From: Xylanimonas cellulosilytica | GTDB taxonomy: Bacteria; Actinomycetota; Actinomycetes; Actinomycetales; Actinomycetaceae | DNA length: 64,000 nt | Assembly (NCBI GenBank): GCA_001072465.1 | Contig: JVKM01000024.1 | Coordinates: forward strand, 62,001 to 126,000 | Direction: 5' to 3' | In this document: positions 7,868 to 17,119 of the stretch, piece after piece | Layout: the number at the start of each line of letters is the position of its first letter | Position numbering within the stretch: the stretch's first letter is position 1 | Translations under genes and position numbers: made by a program | The notes under the pieces: model-generated | What the model was told of the DNA's origin: nothing | Databases searched by the model: none | The model's input: the letters and a program-made list of their open reading frames with translations, nothing else

Positions 7868-8615
7868 GCAACTCGGAGCAATGACCCGACTGAACATCCG
7901 CCTGCAGCTCACCGACCCGGCACCCACACTCATCCTGACGGTGATCCCCCTCGTCCTGATTCCCTTCATGATGCCGGCATTCAAGTCGATGCTCCTGGCC
8001 GACGGCTACACGGGCGTCACCGGTGCCGAGCAGGCGGTTCCGTCAATCGCGATCCTCTTCTCGTTCCTGGCCGTGCAGAACATCATCAGTTCGTTCTTCA
8101 ACGAACGTTCGTGGGGCACGTGGGAGCGTCTCGAGGCCTCCCCCACCTCGCGCGCGTCCATTCTGACGGGTAAGGCGCTGGTCGCCTTCCTCATGCAGAC
8201 CGTTCAGATCGCGGTTGTCCTCGCGCTCGGCGCTCTCGTTTTCGGCTATCGGCCGACCGGGTCCCTCGTCGCACTGGCCGCGATTCTCCTCAGTTTCTCA
8301 GCGGTCCTATCGGCGCTCGGCGTTGCGCTCGCGCTATGGTCACGCAGCCGCGACGCGGCCCTGTCACTGTCGAACATTATCGGCATGCTGGCGGCGGGCA
8401 TCGGCGGCTCCTTCTCCACGGTCTCCTCGTTCCCCGATTGGGCGCAGCACGCCGCGCGCCTGTCCCCCGCATACTGGGCGATCACAGCGATTCACGAGGT
8501 GAGCCTGGACGGGGCGGGACTTGCCGACGTCGGGACGCGGATCGGCATCCTGTGGGGTTTCTTCGCGGTGATCGCGGGGCTGGCACTGGTACAGTTCCGG
8601 TATCACAGGGAGTAA
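7854..8615 (+). CDS. ABC-2 type transporter permease
   Basis: 253-residue integral membrane protein with about six hydrophobic helices. It contains the ABC-2 permease pattern, including the cytoplasmic ERSWGTWERLEASPTSR segment that docks to the ATPase. It pairs with the overlapping ATPase gene to form an exporter. The ATG at 7854 is preferred because AAGGAGAG lies seven bases upstream; a GTG at 7848 is also in frame. The two genes and the downstream tetR look like one transcript. Confidence 0.83.
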   Translation: MSRLKQLGAMTRLNIRLQLTDPAPTLILTVIPLVLIPFMMPAFKSMLLADGYTGVTGAEQAVPSIAILFSFLAVQNIISSFFNERSWGTWERLEASPTSRASILTGKALVAFLMQTVQIAVVLALGALVFGYRPTGSLVALAAILLSFSAVLSALGVALALWSRSRDAALSLSNIIGMLAAGIGGSFSTVSSFPDWAQHAARLSPAYWAITAIHEVSLDGAGLADVGTRIGILWGFFAVIAGLALVQFRYHRE

Positions 8616-8637
8616 CGTCCACCGAAGCGGAGAGTCC

Positions 8638-9354
8638 ATGCCGTCGTCACGCCAGCGCGCGCTATCGCGAGAGATCATCTTGTCGACCGCGCTCGACATG
8701 GTTGACGAGGAGGGGCTCTCCGCTTTGTCTCTGCGGTCCTTGGGAAAGCGTCTCGGCGTCTCCCAGGCCGCCTTTTATCGTCATTTCCCCGACAAGGCGG
8801 CGCTCCTGGAGGGCATCGCCGAGCAGGTCTGGCGACTCACGTTCGAGTCCTTCCTGGACCGCGTGGACGCAGGGGCGGTCGATTCAGCTTCGACGCCCAC
8901 GCGCGAGGCATCGGAGCCGACCGATGGCGCCCCCGCCTCGCCCCTGCTGACCTATATGCGCACCTACGCGCACTGCCTGGCATCAACACTGCGCTCCCAC
9001 CCGGGCGCAGTCATGCTGCTGCTCACGCACCCGATGTCGACGCCCGAGCAGCTCTCGCTCCTGGCGCGCGTGTTCGTGACGCTGGCCCGGCGCGGTTTCA
9101 CGCCGAACGCAGACATGCTGGGGCTAGTCAACGCAGTGTCGATCTACACGACGGCCTTCGTCGCCGCCGAGGTCGTTCCGCCCGTGGGCGGCTCCCCCGA
9201 GCAGCCCGCCGATCTGTCGGCCGCGAGCGCAGTGCTCGACCCCGAGGACGCGCAGGCGCTGCGCCCGCTCATCGAGGATCTCCTGGACGGCCGCTACGAC
9301 TTCAACGCCCAGTTTGAGCGGGGCCTGGAGGCGATCCTGCGCGGCTGGAGCTGA
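8638..9354 (+). CDS. TetR-family regulator of the adjacent ABC exporter
   Basis: 238-residue regulator with an N-terminal TetR helix-turn-helix (residues ~10-55; LGVSQAAFYRHFPDKAALL is the recognition region) and a TetR_C-type ligand-binding domain. It starts 22 bases after the permease gene and is probably co-transcribed. The two GTTAAC palindromes ahead of the operon are its likely targets, giving negative autoregulation relieved by an unknown ligand. It ends two bases before the convergent glycosyltransferase gene. Confidence 0.83.
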   Translation: MPSSRQRALSREIILSTALDMVDEEGLSALSLRSLGKRLGVSQAAFYRHFPDKAALLEGIAEQVWRLTFESFLDRVDAGAVDSASTPTREASEPTDGAPASPLLTYMRTYAHCLASTLRSHPGAVMLLLTHPMSTPEQLSLLARVFVTLARRGFTPNADMLGLVNAVSIYTTAFVAAEVVPPVGGSPEQPADLSAASAVLDPEDAQALRPLIEDLLDGRYDFNAQFERGLEAILRGWS

Positions 9355-9356
9355 GG

Positions 9357-10511
9357 CTAACCGACCAGCTCCTCGACCTCGCGCACGATGCACGCGGCTC
9401 CGCCGAGCGAGGACAGTTCCGCGCGTACCCCTCGGATTCCCGAGGCCAGCGCGGGTTCATCGACGAGGGTGCGGGCAGTGCGCGCGATAAGCGCCGGCTG
9501 GGAAGCGCGCACGGTCAGGCCGCAACGCGCGTTTTCCACGGCCTCGGCGTTGAATTGGCGCTCAAAAACGCGCCCCGGGACTATCACCTGGGGAACTTCG
9601 TAGGACAGAGCATCCATCATCGAGTTTTGCCCGCCGTGATGCACGAAGACGCGGGCGCGCGGCAGGAGCTCAGCGACGTCGAAGCGGGGCGCGCAGGTCA
9701 CCGTGTGACCATCTGAGACCTGGGTGGCCTCGGGCGCTCCCGCGACGTACACGTCGCATCCGAGGACCTCTGCGAGCTCTCGTCCGGCGCGCACGGCGAC
9801 GCCTGCGGGGACGCTGCCCGCGCCGAGGTAAACGAGGGCGCAATCGCGAGGCATCCCTGTCAGGGCGGACGGCTCGTCCAGGAATCCGCAGTAGACGGCC
9901 CGCTCCCCCGCGCGCGGTTCCAGGGTCGGGCAGCTCGGGATGAAGCGGCGTCGCATCCCCTCAAAGATCGTCAGGGACGAGGCCGGGGCGGGCATGCCCA
10001 TCTCGTGCAGCAGGCGTCGAATTCCTGCGGAGTTACGAGGGTTGGAGGCGTAGGCGGCGGTCGTCGGCTCCGAGGCGCTGCCCACGCATGGGATGCCCTC
10101 GGCGCGGGCGGTGATGACGGCGGCGAGGCTGAATTCGGAGTAGACGACATCGGGGCGCGTGGCTCGCATGTGGGAGCGGAGCATATCGACGGCCGCGCGC
10201 GTGTAGCGCTCGTTGAGGGCACCGGTCAGCCAGAGGACTTCCTCGAAGCTGCGCACGGGCTTGCGGCCCATGAGGCCAAGGCGCGAGGCCAGGGGGAAGG
10301 TGTGGCGGGCGATGGCCTCGGGCAAGCCGAGGGGCGAGGGCACCGGAATCTCAAGCGTGGGAGCGATGGGATCGACGCAGTTGCCGTCGTCTCCCCACGC
10401 GAGCATGACCTCGTGGCCGACGTCCTGGAACGCTCGGGCGACGCGCTGCGCGCGCGACCACGGCCCGCCCATCCGCGAGCGCGCCACCATGGGAACGACG
10501 AGAACCTTCAC
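9357..10511 (-). CDS. GT1-type glycosyltransferase
   Basis: 384-residue GT-B fold enzyme resembling UDP-glucosyl/macrolide glycosyltransferases. The N-terminal Rossmann half begins MKVLVVPMVARSRMGGPWSR, and the acceptor-binding region follows. The C-terminal donor-binding half has the family hallmark HHGGQNSMMDALSYEVPQVI near residues 290-310, where HGG contacts the nucleotide-sugar phosphates. It would transfer a sugar to a small molecule or lipid. It has no partner genes nearby to reveal the acceptor, being convergent with the tetR gene and alone on its strand. Confidence 0.78.
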   Translation of the reverse strand: MKVLVVPMVARSRMGGPWSRAQRVARAFQDVGHEVMLAWGDDGNCVDPIAPTLEIPVPSPLGLPEAIARHTFPLASRLGLMGRKPVRSFEEVLWLTGALNERYTRAAVDMLRSHMRATRPDVVYSEFSLAAVITARAEGIPCVGSASEPTTAAYASNPRNSAGIRRLLHEMGMPAPASSLTIFEGMRRRFIPSCPTLEPRAGERAVYCGFLDEPSALTGMPRDCALVYLGAGSVPAGVAVRAGRELAEVLGCDVYVAGAPEATQVSDGHTVTCAPRFDVAELLPRARVFVHHGGQNSMMDALSYEVPQVIVPGRVFERQFNAEAVENARCGLTVRASQPALIARTARTLVDEPALASGIRGVRAELSSLGGAACIVREVEELVG

Positions 10512-10557
10512 GATTCAAGGGTACGCCGTGTGCTCGGCATGCCCCGCCTCCGAAACC

Positions 10558-11103
10558 CTAGAGTTCGAGCCTCATGTGCACAAGCTCCTGGTAGCCCGAA
10601 GCCGCGGACCGGTAGCCTCGTGGGTTGCGCCCATACTCCTCGAACCCCGCGCGCCGATAGAGGGACAGCGCGCGTTCATTGTCAGCCACCACCTCGAGCT
10701 CGAGCTGGGTGTAGCCCGCCCGGCGCGCACAGTCGATGCACGCATCCATGATCACTCGACCGATCCCCATCCCCCAATACTCCTGGAGCACGCTGATGCC
10801 GAAACGAGCCCGGTGCACCACCTTGCGCCTGCTGCCCACCGCCGTGACTCCTGCGCTGCCCACGATCTTCCCATCGACGACGGCGACGAGCTCGACCTCA
10901 TTGTCACTGCGCTCCGTTTCCGCCAGCGAGCGAGCCTCTTGTTCTTCGTCGACGCTTTGCTCGTCCGGGTATGACAGCAGGTAGTCGGTCTCCGCATGCG
11001 TGCGCTGCATGATGTCGCGCAGCGCGCGGGCATCCGACTCGACGGCGTTCCTCACGAGGAGTTCCATCCCACCCTTTAACAGCACCGTTTCGGCGTACCT
11101 CAT
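10558..11103 (-). CDS. GNAT-family N-acetyltransferase
   Basis: 181-residue acetyl-CoA dependent acyltransferase. The GNAT core is clear: beta4 region HRARFGISVLQEYWGMGIGR with the acetyl-CoA pyrophosphate loop (Q/R-x-x-G-x-G/A type, here YWGMGIGR), followed by NERALSLYRRAGFEEYGR near residues 143-160. The acceptor is unknown. The frame opens at ATG 11103; a later in-frame ATG (MELLVRNAVES, residue 13) follows a GGTGGG and could be the real start. It lies next to the AT-richer accessory region. Confidence 0.78.
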   Translation of the reverse strand: MRYAETVLLKGGMELLVRNAVESDARALRDIMQRTHAETDYLLSYPDEQSVDEEQEARSLAETERSDNEVELVAVVDGKIVGSAGVTAVGSRRKVVHRARFGISVLQEYWGMGIGRVIMDACIDCARRAGYTQLELEVVADNERALSLYRRAGFEEYGRNPRGYRSAASGYQELVHMRLEL

Positions 11104-11247
11104 CCTCGGCGCCCTTTCCTCCCTGACGACAGTCCTTCACAACAGTGTGAACGCCCCGCAGCATGCTGTCAGCTTGAAATAGCTGCACGCTCCAGACCTC
11201 AGCCCGTCCCAATGACCGGGCACCGCTGACGGCGACCATCACCCCGT

Positions 11248-11490
11248 TCAAGCAGCTTTACCCGCTAGGGCCAACGCCATGCACATCAGCAGAATGAACC
11301 AATAGAACACAATGAGGATCTGCAGAATCTCGCCACATTGATACGGCTACTAACAATGGATATTACACACGCGAGCAGATCTGCAAGGAGATAGAACCAC
11401 CACTCTCCACGGATAAATACCGCGAACAATATCCGTCGTGCAGCAATAATGACAGGAGTTCAACCAAGAAGAAACCACAGTGGCCCTACA
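11248..11490 (-). pseudogene. Remnant of a small membrane protein
   Basis: Reading the minus strand gives a hydrophobic stretch (GPLWFLLG, then PVIIAARRILFAVFIRG and WWFYLLADLLACVISIV) interrupted by a TGA. After a frame change near 11315 comes another strong transmembrane segment (ILQILIVFYWFILLMCMALA) ending at a stop at 11248. Two hydrophobic segments in adjacent frames, with no start codon, look like a decayed two-helix or three-helix protein. It accounts for much of the 446 bp gap between the GNAT gene and the KAP gene; nothing else is evident there. Confidence 0.35.
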
Positions 11491-11549
11491 AGGAAAATAG
11501 ATCAGGCCTCAATAGTGACTCACCTAGCGACACATCGTCAAGATCGAGC

Positions 11550-13328
11550 TTAAAAAACAATATGTAACGGCGGATCTAGAATAGCGCCTAGAGATCTAAT
11601 TAACTCTTTTCTTCTAACTTCTGCCATTCGACCCGTACCCACCTCATCCAAAAGCGAATACTGAACTTTCTTGATCCACTTCAAATATACCAAGTGGTCA
11701 TCACTACCCTCGTCTTGACGCGCAAATTCTAACAATAACTTCTTCACCACCCTTTGCCCTTCGGACCCTAGCAGGATGCAACAGCGCGCAACATCAGCCG
11801 GACGAATTTCGGTAATACAACGAACACCCCCTCGCGAAGCAGCAGTCAGAAGCATAGGAAAGCTTTCAACACCAATACCAAGGGAGGCACATCGGCGCAC
11901 TTCATCAGAAATCTCTTGTGAAAAAGAGTGGAACGCATAGTCTGACAAAACGCTAAAAAGACCAAAAAACGACTTATAACACCCCACTTCATAATCAACA
12001 CTAGAAAAGTAGCGCACAGACTCAAACAGATCTCGTTGAATGACGCGCTTACAACATATAACGAACTCAGCATCCGATAGAGCCCCTTCAAATTCATACT
12101 CGAAGAAACGGGAGCTCCACTTAGCCAAATCACAAATGTCAGCAGGGCCAAATACCCCATCACACAGAATGTCAGACCAGCAAGCTACTATGGAATCGAC
12201 CTCATCATCCGACAGAGCAAGAAATTCAGACTCCAGCAATGTGACAAGATCACGAATAGAAGCTGACTTTACTGGACCGCCATAACGAATCTGCAGATAC
12301 TTACACACCCGCCGCCCTAGATCAACACTACTCACATCAACACTCGAACTGAAATAATCTTCAAGAAATCTCAAATCGCAGTATTGATAATACAGATGTT
12401 CGGCCCTGATATAAGAAACATCAATGTCAGCCAACCCCCCATCATCAATCAAAATCTCTGGACGAGAAGGAACCTTCCCCTCACACAAAAGCAAAGCAAT
12501 TTCGAGAATGTCGATAACAGCACGACTTAGTCTTTCAGAATCGATAACACAATCTAGAGAAGCGCTTTCCTCAAGAACGTCAGCGAGAAAATATCTGACT
12601 TTTTGCAGAGCCCTCGCATTAACACACCCCGTTCTCTGAACGGCCATATATACACACTCAACGACATCGAATTCCGCCGACCTTAAATTTCCAAAAATAT
12701 CACAAACTAAAGAATGAATATCCTGCTGATAGGAATACACTCTCCACACAAGTTTTTCGCGCACGTCAGCATCAAATGAGCGCCCACTATCACCCCCTCC
12801 ATCAAAGCTATCCATAACAAAGATGACCTTTTGTCCCCTCCCTTCAACAAGCTCATTCACCGCAGAAAATAAGGACAGCTCATCTGAAGCCACTGAACGT
12901 CGCTCAACATCGTCAAACACAATGACATGTCTGTCAGACAAAACAAGATCCACCAGAAATTTTGGTCCGACATCAAGCTGTAACGGAACTCTTGTTTTAG
13001 ATATAACTGATGACATCACACCCGGAGCGACGCGTAGCATATTTTTGATCACCCTTTTATTTTTTCTTCTATCACCATCCCCTAAGCGAACTAACACAGC
13101 CGCAAGTTTTTCATACACATCTTCAGCATTTCTACAACCGAATAACGACACCCGAACTAGCCGTTTTCCACTCTTTTTCAATGCAGGAGCCAGCACAGAC
13201 TCCACAAACCGTGTTTTTCCACACCCCCACGGCCCCTGGATCGCAACAGCATATTTTTGTTCATCACTTTTGACGTATTCAATAATTGCATCACATAACA
13301 GCTGATTGACCATATTTTCAGTCATCAT
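11550..13328 (-). CDS. KAP-type P-loop NTPase
   Basis: 592-residue protein with Walker A GPWGCGKT (residues 32-39) and Walker B VIVFDDVE (135-142), the arrangement of KAP-family NTPases. These are STAND-like signalling ATPases, some of which act in phage defence or membrane-associated processes. The rest is a long helical region without recognised motifs and without the inserted transmembrane helices of some KAP proteins. GGGAGG precedes ATG 13328. Base composition is clearly more AT-rich than flanking housekeeping genes, and the neighbours are an IS30 relic and an orphan membrane protein, all pointing to horizontal gain. A defence role is plausible but inferred. Confidence 0.75.
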   Translation of the reverse strand: MMTENMVNQLLCDAIIEYVKSDEQKYAVAIQGPWGCGKTRFVESVLAPALKKSGKRLVRVSLFGCRNAEDVYEKLAAVLVRLGDGDRRKNKRVIKNMLRVAPGVMSSVISKTRVPLQLDVGPKFLVDLVLSDRHVIVFDDVERRSVASDELSLFSAVNELVEGRGQKVIFVMDSFDGGGDSGRSFDADVREKLVWRVYSYQQDIHSLVCDIFGNLRSAEFDVVECVYMAVQRTGCVNARALQKVRYFLADVLEESASLDCVIDSERLSRAVIDILEIALLLCEGKVPSRPEILIDDGGLADIDVSYIRAEHLYYQYCDLRFLEDYFSSSVDVSSVDLGRRVCKYLQIRYGGPVKSASIRDLVTLLESEFLALSDDEVDSIVACWSDILCDGVFGPADICDLAKWSSRFFEYEFEGALSDAEFVICCKRVIQRDLFESVRYFSSVDYEVGCYKSFFGLFSVLSDYAFHSFSQEISDEVRRCASLGIGVESFPMLLTAASRGGVRCITEIRPADVARCCILLGSEGQRVVKKLLLEFARQDEGSDDHLVYLKWIKKVQYSLLDEVGTGRMAEVRRKELIRSLGAILDPPLHIVF

Positions 13329-13549
13329 AGACCTCCCAGATTGGTTGGCAAAATCGTTCTACAACTTCGTCAATCTTCTCAGAGTACCTGCGAGATCGTT
13401 AACGACTCGCCCAGCCACCTGTTCAGATTGGACTTAGTCAGCACAGGAGCAACACCTAATCAAATTACTCAAACTGTCCTCAAGACGACGGCGGTGTCAT
13501 AGGGTGTAAGCAATTTTCGTGTAGCGATGATGCTTGTGGGAGGCTGGTT

Positions 13550-14580
13550 ATGGGGTGTCGTCGGATGCTTGGTGGTCAGGATCGCGCGGCGATCATGGCG
13601 GGGCTGGAAGCGGGTTTGTCTCAGGCCCGTATCGCTCGTTTGATTGGGCGTAGCCCCTCGTGATTGGACGTAGCCCCTCGGTGGTGTGCCGTGAGATCGC
13701 CCGCCATGCTGGCCTTGATCGGGCGTATCGAGCCGAGGAGGCCAGCAAAGCCGCCCGCGCTGCCAGGCGCCGCCCCAAGGAGAGAGTGTTGGATCGTAAT
13801 CGATTCTTCGCCGCCGCGTGATTGTTGATTTGTTCGAGGGGCACACGCCCCGCCAGATCAGCTGGTGCCTGCGCGCCGAAGCGTGTGACACACTGCCCAC
13901 CATGGACACTTCCCGCGACGCCCACAGCACGATCACCCACGAGGCGATCTACAAGGGGATCTATGCCCACCCTAATAAGACGATTATCGAGCACGGTATT
14001 TGCTTGCCGTCACGCGGGTGGAAGTACAAGAAGCCCTCCAGGTTGGCGCACCCCCCATTGTTGGGATGCGGCTGATTGATGAGCACCCCGACATTGCAGA
14101 TCGGAAAATCCCGGGCAACTGGGAAGGCGACCTGATCATCTGCCAAGACGGAGCCAGCGCAAGCATCGTCCCTCGTCGAGCGCACCACACGCTACCTGAT
14201 CACGCGGCCCTGCCCTGGGCGGGCAAGCCGACCAGGTCTGCGATGCACTCACCCGCCACATCCAGGGCCTTGCCGGTGGAGCGATGCGCACACTGACCTG
14301 GGACCAAGGCCGAGAAATGGCCCGCCATCAGCGCCTGCCCCTCGACACGGACGTGGACGGGTTTTTCGATCACCTCCACAGCCCCTAACAGAGAGGAACC
14401 AATGAAAACACCAACCGGCTCATCCGCCGCTACGCACACAAAGGCCCCATCACCATCCACCAACTCCATATCCAACACCAGAGTCGCAACATCACGACGA
14501 TACTCGGATGTAAAACGACGACGAATTCCCATAACAGGCACCTCACTCTCCGCAGTCACACACACCCGCTTAATGAAGTG
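13550..14580 (+). pseudogene. Decayed IS30-family transposase
   Basis: Conceptual translation in shifting frames follows an IS30 transposase from end to end: QDRAAIMAGLEAGLSQARIA (HTH), IGRSPSVVCREIARHAG, PRQISWCLRAEA, ITHEAIYKGIYAHP, then PGNWEGDLI (first catalytic Asp), TWDQGREMARH (second) and NENTNRLIRRY (Glu region). Lesions include a TGA after IGRSPS created by a 20 bp tandem duplication (attgggcgtagcccctcgtg repeated with one change), a TGA near 13818, a frame change near 14070, and a stop just before QRGTNENTN. No matched terminal inverted repeats could be found. It separates the KAP gene from the 327-residue membrane protein gene. Confidence 0.85.
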
Positions 14581-14679
14581 TCAACAACACGAGCCTAAGC
14601 CCACCCGAACCAGCAACCGTCCGCCCACGCCCAACTCTAGGCATCGGCGTTAGTTAAAGACGCTCGATACAATATTCAC

Positions 14680-15663
14680 TTAACCCCCCATAAGATCGCA
14701 GTCCCACAAAAGGGTCATTTGAGTAATACTTCTCATGAAGATGCGTTCCCGATCAGATACGTGCCCAAGATCGTAAGCCACAAATCCCTGATTACGCAGG
14801 GCATTAACAACCTCAACACTCGTCACACCATATTCAGAAAACACAAATAGCGTTACATCCTCATCCCTTCCCCCAATAAACTGCCGAACAAACGCGGAAA
14901 CTAAGCGAATCACACACTCTTTGTAACCTTTTTCCTTTACCTGCCCCAGCTCCGTCCTTCGAAGCTCACACGCATCACCTCCAGAGTATGCGGCAGCCAA
15001 AAGAGAACGAACCGCAGAACATTGATCAGTCACAACAGGGTAATATCCTGAACATAGCGTGGCATCCATAAAGAGAAAACGTTTCTTTGTAGAGATTAAT
15101 TCTCTCACATACGTGATAGGAACTTCCCGAGCTTGAGAGGCTTTCCGATACCACCTCGCCCGAATGCGCAAATAGGAAACGCGTAGCATATTGACAACAA
15201 GCCCGATCAACAAGATCAGCTCAAACAACACGAAGCCTGGAGCCACAAAATCGAGCCCAGCCAACACCAATTGCACAAGACGCGCTTTACCTAGCCCCTT
15301 AAACCATTCCTCAACAAGCACAATTAGACAATAGGCAGAACCCACATAAAATGCGAGTGCCGCCAATGTATCAAATGTGCCAGATATTACCCTGTGTCGT
15401 TTTTTTGAATAAGAGCGCACTATCCCCTCTACAAGCCCACGTGCAAGCCCTTCCCGCAAGGCGCCAGCCGAAGGAACGTTATCAAAGTACCCATCATCCC
15501 CTTCCAAAGCTTTCAAATAATGCAGCGCACCACCCCTGGCGCTTCGTCCGAAGATAAATCCATACCCACTACCACCTGATCGCGATTTCCACACATCCCA
15601 CAATAGGCTCAACAATGCAATCCCTACACCGAGCGCACTCACAATGAGTCCCATATTCTGCAC
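14680..15663 (-). CDS. Three-helix membrane protein of unknown function
   Basis: 327-residue protein in the AT-richer patch. Hydrophobic segments at residues ~4-23, ~97-118 and ~138-162 suggest three transmembrane helices. A soluble C-terminal domain of ~150 residues follows (from VPITYVRELISTKKRFLFMD). Within it, VTLFVFSEYGVTSVEVVNALRNQGF resembles the closing half of a rhodanese-like or phosphatase-like alpha/beta fold, but no catalytic Cys signature is present, so I do not assign an activity. It may belong with the KAP NTPase across the IS30 relic; this is inference from location and composition only. Confidence 0.6.
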   Translation of the reverse strand: MQNMGLIVSALGVGIALLSLLWDVWKSRSGGSGYGFIFGRSARGGALHYLKALEGDDGYFDNVPSAGALREGLARGLVEGIVRSYSKKRHRVISGTFDTLAALAFYVGSAYCLIVLVEEWFKGLGKARLVQLVLAGLDFVAPGFVLFELILLIGLVVNMLRVSYLRIRARWYRKASQAREVPITYVRELISTKKRFLFMDATLCSGYYPVVTDQCSAVRSLLAAAYSGGDACELRRTELGQVKEKGYKECVIRLVSAFVRQFIGGRDEDVTLFVFSEYGVTSVEVVNALRNQGFVAYDLGHVSDRERIFMRSITQMTLLWDCDLMGG

Positions 15664-15768
15664 ATATCCTCCTAATCAACAAATAAACAACATCTAGCTG
15701 CATCACTTTTTGACAACAACAAAACCATCTACCACCTTATAGCCCATGATAGCCCCAGACCGACACAC

Positions 15769-16752
15769 TTATTTTTGAAAATGCCCCTGATTTCCGGACA
15801 CGTGGACAACCCACACGCCCGAACGGGGACTCCCCCGACGCTCGAGCACGCCTTCTTCCTTGAGCTGTGCAACGATGCGCTCAGCGCTCCTCTTCGAGCA
15901 CCCAAGGTGCTGCGCGAGCTGGGCGACGGTGGAGCGCGAGTTATCGCTCAGGAAAGCAAGCGCACGGGCGCGCTCCACGTCCGCTGCACTCTCTGGCCGC
16001 GCGTACGGAAGTATCGCTTCCCTAATTGCTTCGAGCATGAACTCCACGAAACTCTCACACGAACCGTTCGCACCCGAGCGGGCCAAGGCCTCGTAATAAT
16101 CCGCCTGCCGCCTCCTGATCGCGGACTCAACAGGCAACCACGCCAACACCGAACGCCACCTAGACAGGAGCAGAGTCTGCCAGAGGCGTCCCGTCCGCCC
16201 ATTCCCATCAGAGAAGGGATGACAGAACTCAAACTCGAAGTGGAAGACACACGAAGCGAGCAGCGGGTGCATACGCGTCGTACGCAGCCACTCGAAGAGG
16301 CCTCCCAAGACCTCGGGGACGTAGGCCGCCGGAGTCCCCGCATGGATGAGAGTATCCCCGTTGAACACACCGACATTGCCCGACCGAAAACGCCCAGCAT
16401 CGGGGACGAGGCCACCCATCATGACGCGGTGAACGCGCAGCAGATCCGCCAACGAATGAGGATCAAGTTCAGGACTCAGGTCGTAGGCGGCGCGTGCGTT
16501 TTCGACTTCGAGGATGTCGCGCCGGTCTCCGAGAACCCGCTTGCCGTCAATAATCGCGCTCACCGCACGTTCGTCTAGTTTGTTTCCTTCGATGACGAGC
16601 GAGGAGTAGATCGTCTGGATCCGCACCTCCCGACGCAACGTCGGGCTGGTCGACAGGGGCGTTTGAGGCGACAGCATGCCGACGAGCTCAGCAATCTCCA
16701 TGCAGAGCGCATCAATCACGTCGGTGCGTTCGAACGAGGGTTCGTATGCCAT
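15769..16752 (-). CDS. Fic-domain AMPylase-type protein with N-terminal inhibitory motif
   Basis: 327-residue Fic protein. The catalytic motif HPFSDGNGRTGR is complete at residues 178-189, so nucleotidyl transfer (usually AMPylation) is expected. The inhibitory motif SLVIEG at 51-56, with Glu55, lies N-terminal in the same chain, making this a self-inhibited (class II) Fic protein. The C-terminus is a winged-helix domain (STVAQLAQHLGCSKRSAERIVAQL), suggesting DNA binding. ATG 16752 follows AGGAGG by five bases. Its promoter carries TATAAT within a set of TACCGCCA/TGGCGGTA half-sites, so the winged helix may autoregulate. Targets are unknown. Confidence 0.85.
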   Translation of the reverse strand: MAYEPSFERTDVIDALCMEIAELVGMLSPQTPLSTSPTLRREVRIQTIYSSLVIEGNKLDERAVSAIIDGKRVLGDRRDILEVENARAAYDLSPELDPHSLADLLRVHRVMMGGLVPDAGRFRSGNVGVFNGDTLIHAGTPAAYVPEVLGGLFEWLRTTRMHPLLASCVFHFEFEFCHPFSDGNGRTGRLWQTLLLSRWRSVLAWLPVESAIRRRQADYYEALARSGANGSCESFVEFMLEAIREAILPYARPESAADVERARALAFLSDNSRSTVAQLAQHLGCSKRSAERIVAQLKEEGVLERRGSPRSGVWVVHVSGNQGHFQK

Positions 16753-16765
16753 GATCACCTCCTAT

Positions 16766-16799
16766 TACCGCCACAATTATACCGCCACTGGCGGTAATC
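16766..16799 (-). promoter_or_regulatory. fic promoter with repeated CCGCCA operator half-sites (copy 1)
   Basis: Read on the minus strand, this holds a perfect -10 box TATAAT. It is flanked and overlapped by TTACCGCCA, TGGCGGTA and TGGCGGTAA half-sites. No good -35 box is present at the usual distance. A near-identical block in the same orientation recurs at 17415-17449. Confidence 0.6.
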
Positions 16800-16852
16800 A
16801 AGGAGCAGTACCCGCAATCAGCGCCACCCGCTAGAGACAACACCATTGCACA

Positions 16853-16886
16853 TTGACACCAGGGGGAACTAGAATACATTGTATTC
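16853..16886 (+). promoter_or_regulatory. relBE-type promoter and operator
   Basis: TTGACA (16853-16858) and TACATT (16875-16880), spacing 16, form a good promoter. A perfect 15 bp palindrome, GAATACATTGTATTC (16872-16886), covers the -10 box. The antitoxin encoded just downstream is a predicted ribbon-helix-helix protein, the class that usually binds such sites for autorepression. Confidence 0.65.
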
Positions 16887-16903
16887 ACCACCGGGAGGTC
16901 ACC

Positions 16904-17119
16904 ATGCCCACCATGACCATGCGCCTTGACGAAACAGACGCCGAAGTCGTGCGCAAGTACGCCGAATTTGAGGGAAAGACAATCTCCGACTTCGTTCGAG
17001 ATGCCGTCTTCGAGAAGATCGAGGACCAGCAGGACCTTGCAACTCTGCGCGAGGCGATCGCTGCAGACAACGGCGTTCGCTACACCCACGAGCAGGTGCT
17101 CGCGCAGCTGGGCCTGTAA
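16904..17119 (+). CDS. RelB-type ribbon-helix-helix antitoxin
   Basis: 71-residue protein. The N-terminus MPTMTMRLDETDAEVVRKYA followed by KTISDFVRDAVFEKIED is a typical ribbon-helix-helix domain for DNA binding. The C-terminal tail would wrap the toxin. GGGAGG precedes ATG 16904. Its TAA stop is directly followed by the ATG of the RelE toxin gene. Pairing and length fit a type II RelBE/ParDE module; the upstream palindrome supports autoregulation. Confidence 0.85.
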   Translation: MPTMTMRLDETDAEVVRKYAEFEGKTISDFVRDAVFEKIEDQQDLATLREAIAADNGVRYTHEQVLAQLGL

